Shown one piece after another: positions 62,774 through 64,000 of a stretch of DNA of 64,000 bases. The stretch is from Nocardioides palaemonis (GTDB lineage Bacteria > Actinomycetota > Actinomycetes > Propionibacteriales > Nocardioidaceae): positions 1,302,001-1,366,000 of the forward strand of contig NZ_JAGVQR010000001.1 in NCBI RefSeq assembly GCF_018275325.1, read 5' to 3'. The position numbers were made by a program, and so were the translations under genes. Numbering within the stretch: position 1 is the stretch's first letter; the number at the start of each line of letters is the position of its first letter. Under the pieces are notes generated by a model. That model was not told the origin of the DNA, made no database searches, and saw only the letters and a list, made by a program, of their open reading frames with translations.

Positions 62774-64000
62774 ATGACCGAGCCGTTCGACCAGCTGCTG
62801 GAGAGCTACGCGCGCCTCGTCGTGCGGGTGGGCGCCAACGTCCAGCCCGGGCAGGAGGTCGTCGTCAGCGCGCTGCCCGAGCAGGCCGACGCGGCGCGGG
62901 CGATCACCGCCGAGGCCTACCGCGTGGGCGCGTCCAAGGTCACGCTCCAGTACCGCGACCCCTTCGAGAAGCGTGCCGCGGTCGAGCACGGGCCCGAGGA
63001 GCTCCTCGGCACCTCGCAGGAGCACGAGTTCGTCCAGGTCCGCGGCTGGCAGCAGACCCGCCCGGCGATGATCTCGCTCACCGGAAACCCGCACCCGACG
63101 CTGATGGACGGGCTCGACCCCGCCCGGCTCGCGAAGCGGTGCCGGTCGAGCTGATCCAGGAGCTGATGCCCCTGATGACGACGAACCAGGTCGCGTGGAC
63201 CGTCGTCGGGGCGCCCACCAAGGGCTGGGCCGACAGCGTGGGCGTCAGCGACGTCGCAGCCCTCTGGGACGCGGTCGCCACCAGCATGCGCCTCGACCAG
63301 GCCGACCCCGTGGCGGCCTGGCGCTCCCATATCGCCAAGCTCAAGGCGCGCGCCGAGGTCCTCAACGCCCACGGCTTCGACAAGATCCGCTACCGCGGAC
63401 CCGGCACCGACCTCACCCTCGGGCTGACCTCTCGCTCGCGCTGGGTCGGCGGGTCGTCGGAGAACGAGGCCGGGGTCGAGTTCGTGCCCAACATGCCGAC
63501 GGAGGAGGTCTTCGTGTCGCCGGACTGGCGACGCGCGGAGGGCACGGTCCGCACCTCGGCCCCGTTCTTCCTGGCATCGATGGGCACCCTGGTCGAGGGC
63601 CTCGAGCTCGAGGTCCGCGACGGCACCGTCACCGGCGCCAGCGCCCACCGGGGCGAGGAGGCGGTACAGGCGCAGTTCGACCTGATCCCGCGCTCGCGCC
63701 ACTTCGGCGAGGTCGCCATCGTCGACGCCGACTCGGCCGTCGCGTCGACCGGCCTGGTCTACAAGGACATGCTGTTCGACGAGAACGTCGGCTCGCACAT
63801 CGCGTGGGGGATGGGCTACACCGCTGCCATGGACGACACCGTCGGCCTCACCACCGAGCAGCGCATCGACGAGGGGCTCAACCAGGCCAACACGCACGTC
63901 GACATCGTCATCGGGAGCCCCGAGGTCCAGATCGACGGGATCCACGCCGACGGCTCGTCCGTGGCCGTCACCCGCGGCAACGAGTTCGTGCTCACCGACT
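62774..64000 (+). pseudogene. M29-family aminopeptidase, frameshifted and cut by the window edge
   Basis: The first 126 codons (MTEPFDQLLESYARLVVRVG ... HPTLMDGLDPARLAK) and the downstream frame (VPVELIQELMPLMTTNQVAW ... GLVYKDMLFDENVGSHIAWG) together make a continuous thermophilic-type M29 metallo-aminopeptidase. Metal-ligand and ATP-free catalytic regions appear intact. The two halves are offset by one base at about 63135-63139: AAGCGGTG instead of AAGGCGGTG would restore LAKAVPVEL. Left as is, translation stops at 63154. Either the gene is freshly broken or a G is missing in the sequence. The 3' end lies beyond the window. Confidence 0.85.

Overview
The window is about 64 kb of very GC-rich DNA (mostly about 70% G+C). 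It has many GTG/TTG starts and ATGA/GTGA gene overlaps. The gene order ddl - DUF3515 - Lrp - thiL - rpmB - DhaL/FakA-like - recG - rsmD - coaD - yceD - rpmF - rnc - mutM ... smc ... ftsY ... amtB - glnB - glnD - ffh is a typical actinobacterial core segment. CofC (F420 biosynthesis), a HU protein with a lysine-rich tail, and Asp23/DUF2273/AmaP genes all fit a Nocardioides-like member of the Propionibacteriales. The genus is inferred, not proven.

Left edge (1-6299): this part looks like the right end of an integrated element. It holds an unrecognised partial gene, a very large secreted von Willebrand type D protein with four near-identical 315-bp C-terminal repeats, and about 550 bp of lower-GC non-coding DNA with short repeats. 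It ends exactly in the 3' half of a tRNA-Glu(CTC) gene followed by a terminator. A tRNA half next to an intact terminator is the signature of an attachment site.

6.3-13.2 kb: a flavin reductase-like gene; a tripartite tricarboxylate transporter (tctC-tctB-tctA) coupled to a universal stress protein; and a divergent DcuS/CitA-type two-component system that probably controls the transporter. 13.2-17.3 kb: a sigma factor operon facing a seven-gene Asp23/DUF2273/AmaP envelope cluster, including a 58-residue membrane protein and a small protein with a J-domain-like HPD signature.

17.3-28.2 kb: alkylation repair (Ada-AlkA plus Ogt), an IclR regulator divergent from leuCD, HU, cofC, plsC-gpsA, and an ECF sigma/membrane protein pair bracketed by arrays of one 32-bp repeat in opposite orientations, then a Cys/Met-metabolism PLP enzyme. 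28.2-39.5 kb: conserved housekeeping genes for cell wall, thiamine, ribosome, DNA repair, coenzyme A and RNase III. 39.6-46 kb: an MFS transporter, a glycolate-oxidase-like flavoenzyme and a glyoxylate aminotransferase (a possible glycolate-to-glycine route), a secreted vWA protein and a GNAT. 46.2-62.5 kb: smc, ftsY, two cell-surface glycan genes (multi-domain glycosyltransferase and RgpF-like), the nitrogen-control operon amtB-glnB-glnD, and ffh. The window ends in an M29 aminopeptidase with a one-base frameshift.

Most unusual: the att site and its cargo; the RBS-masking inverted repeat before the giant secreted gene; the inverted 32-bp arrays around the ECF operon; five RCACGTGY palindromes in 160 bp; the HPD mini-protein in the Asp23 cluster; and two genes broken by what look like single missing bases.
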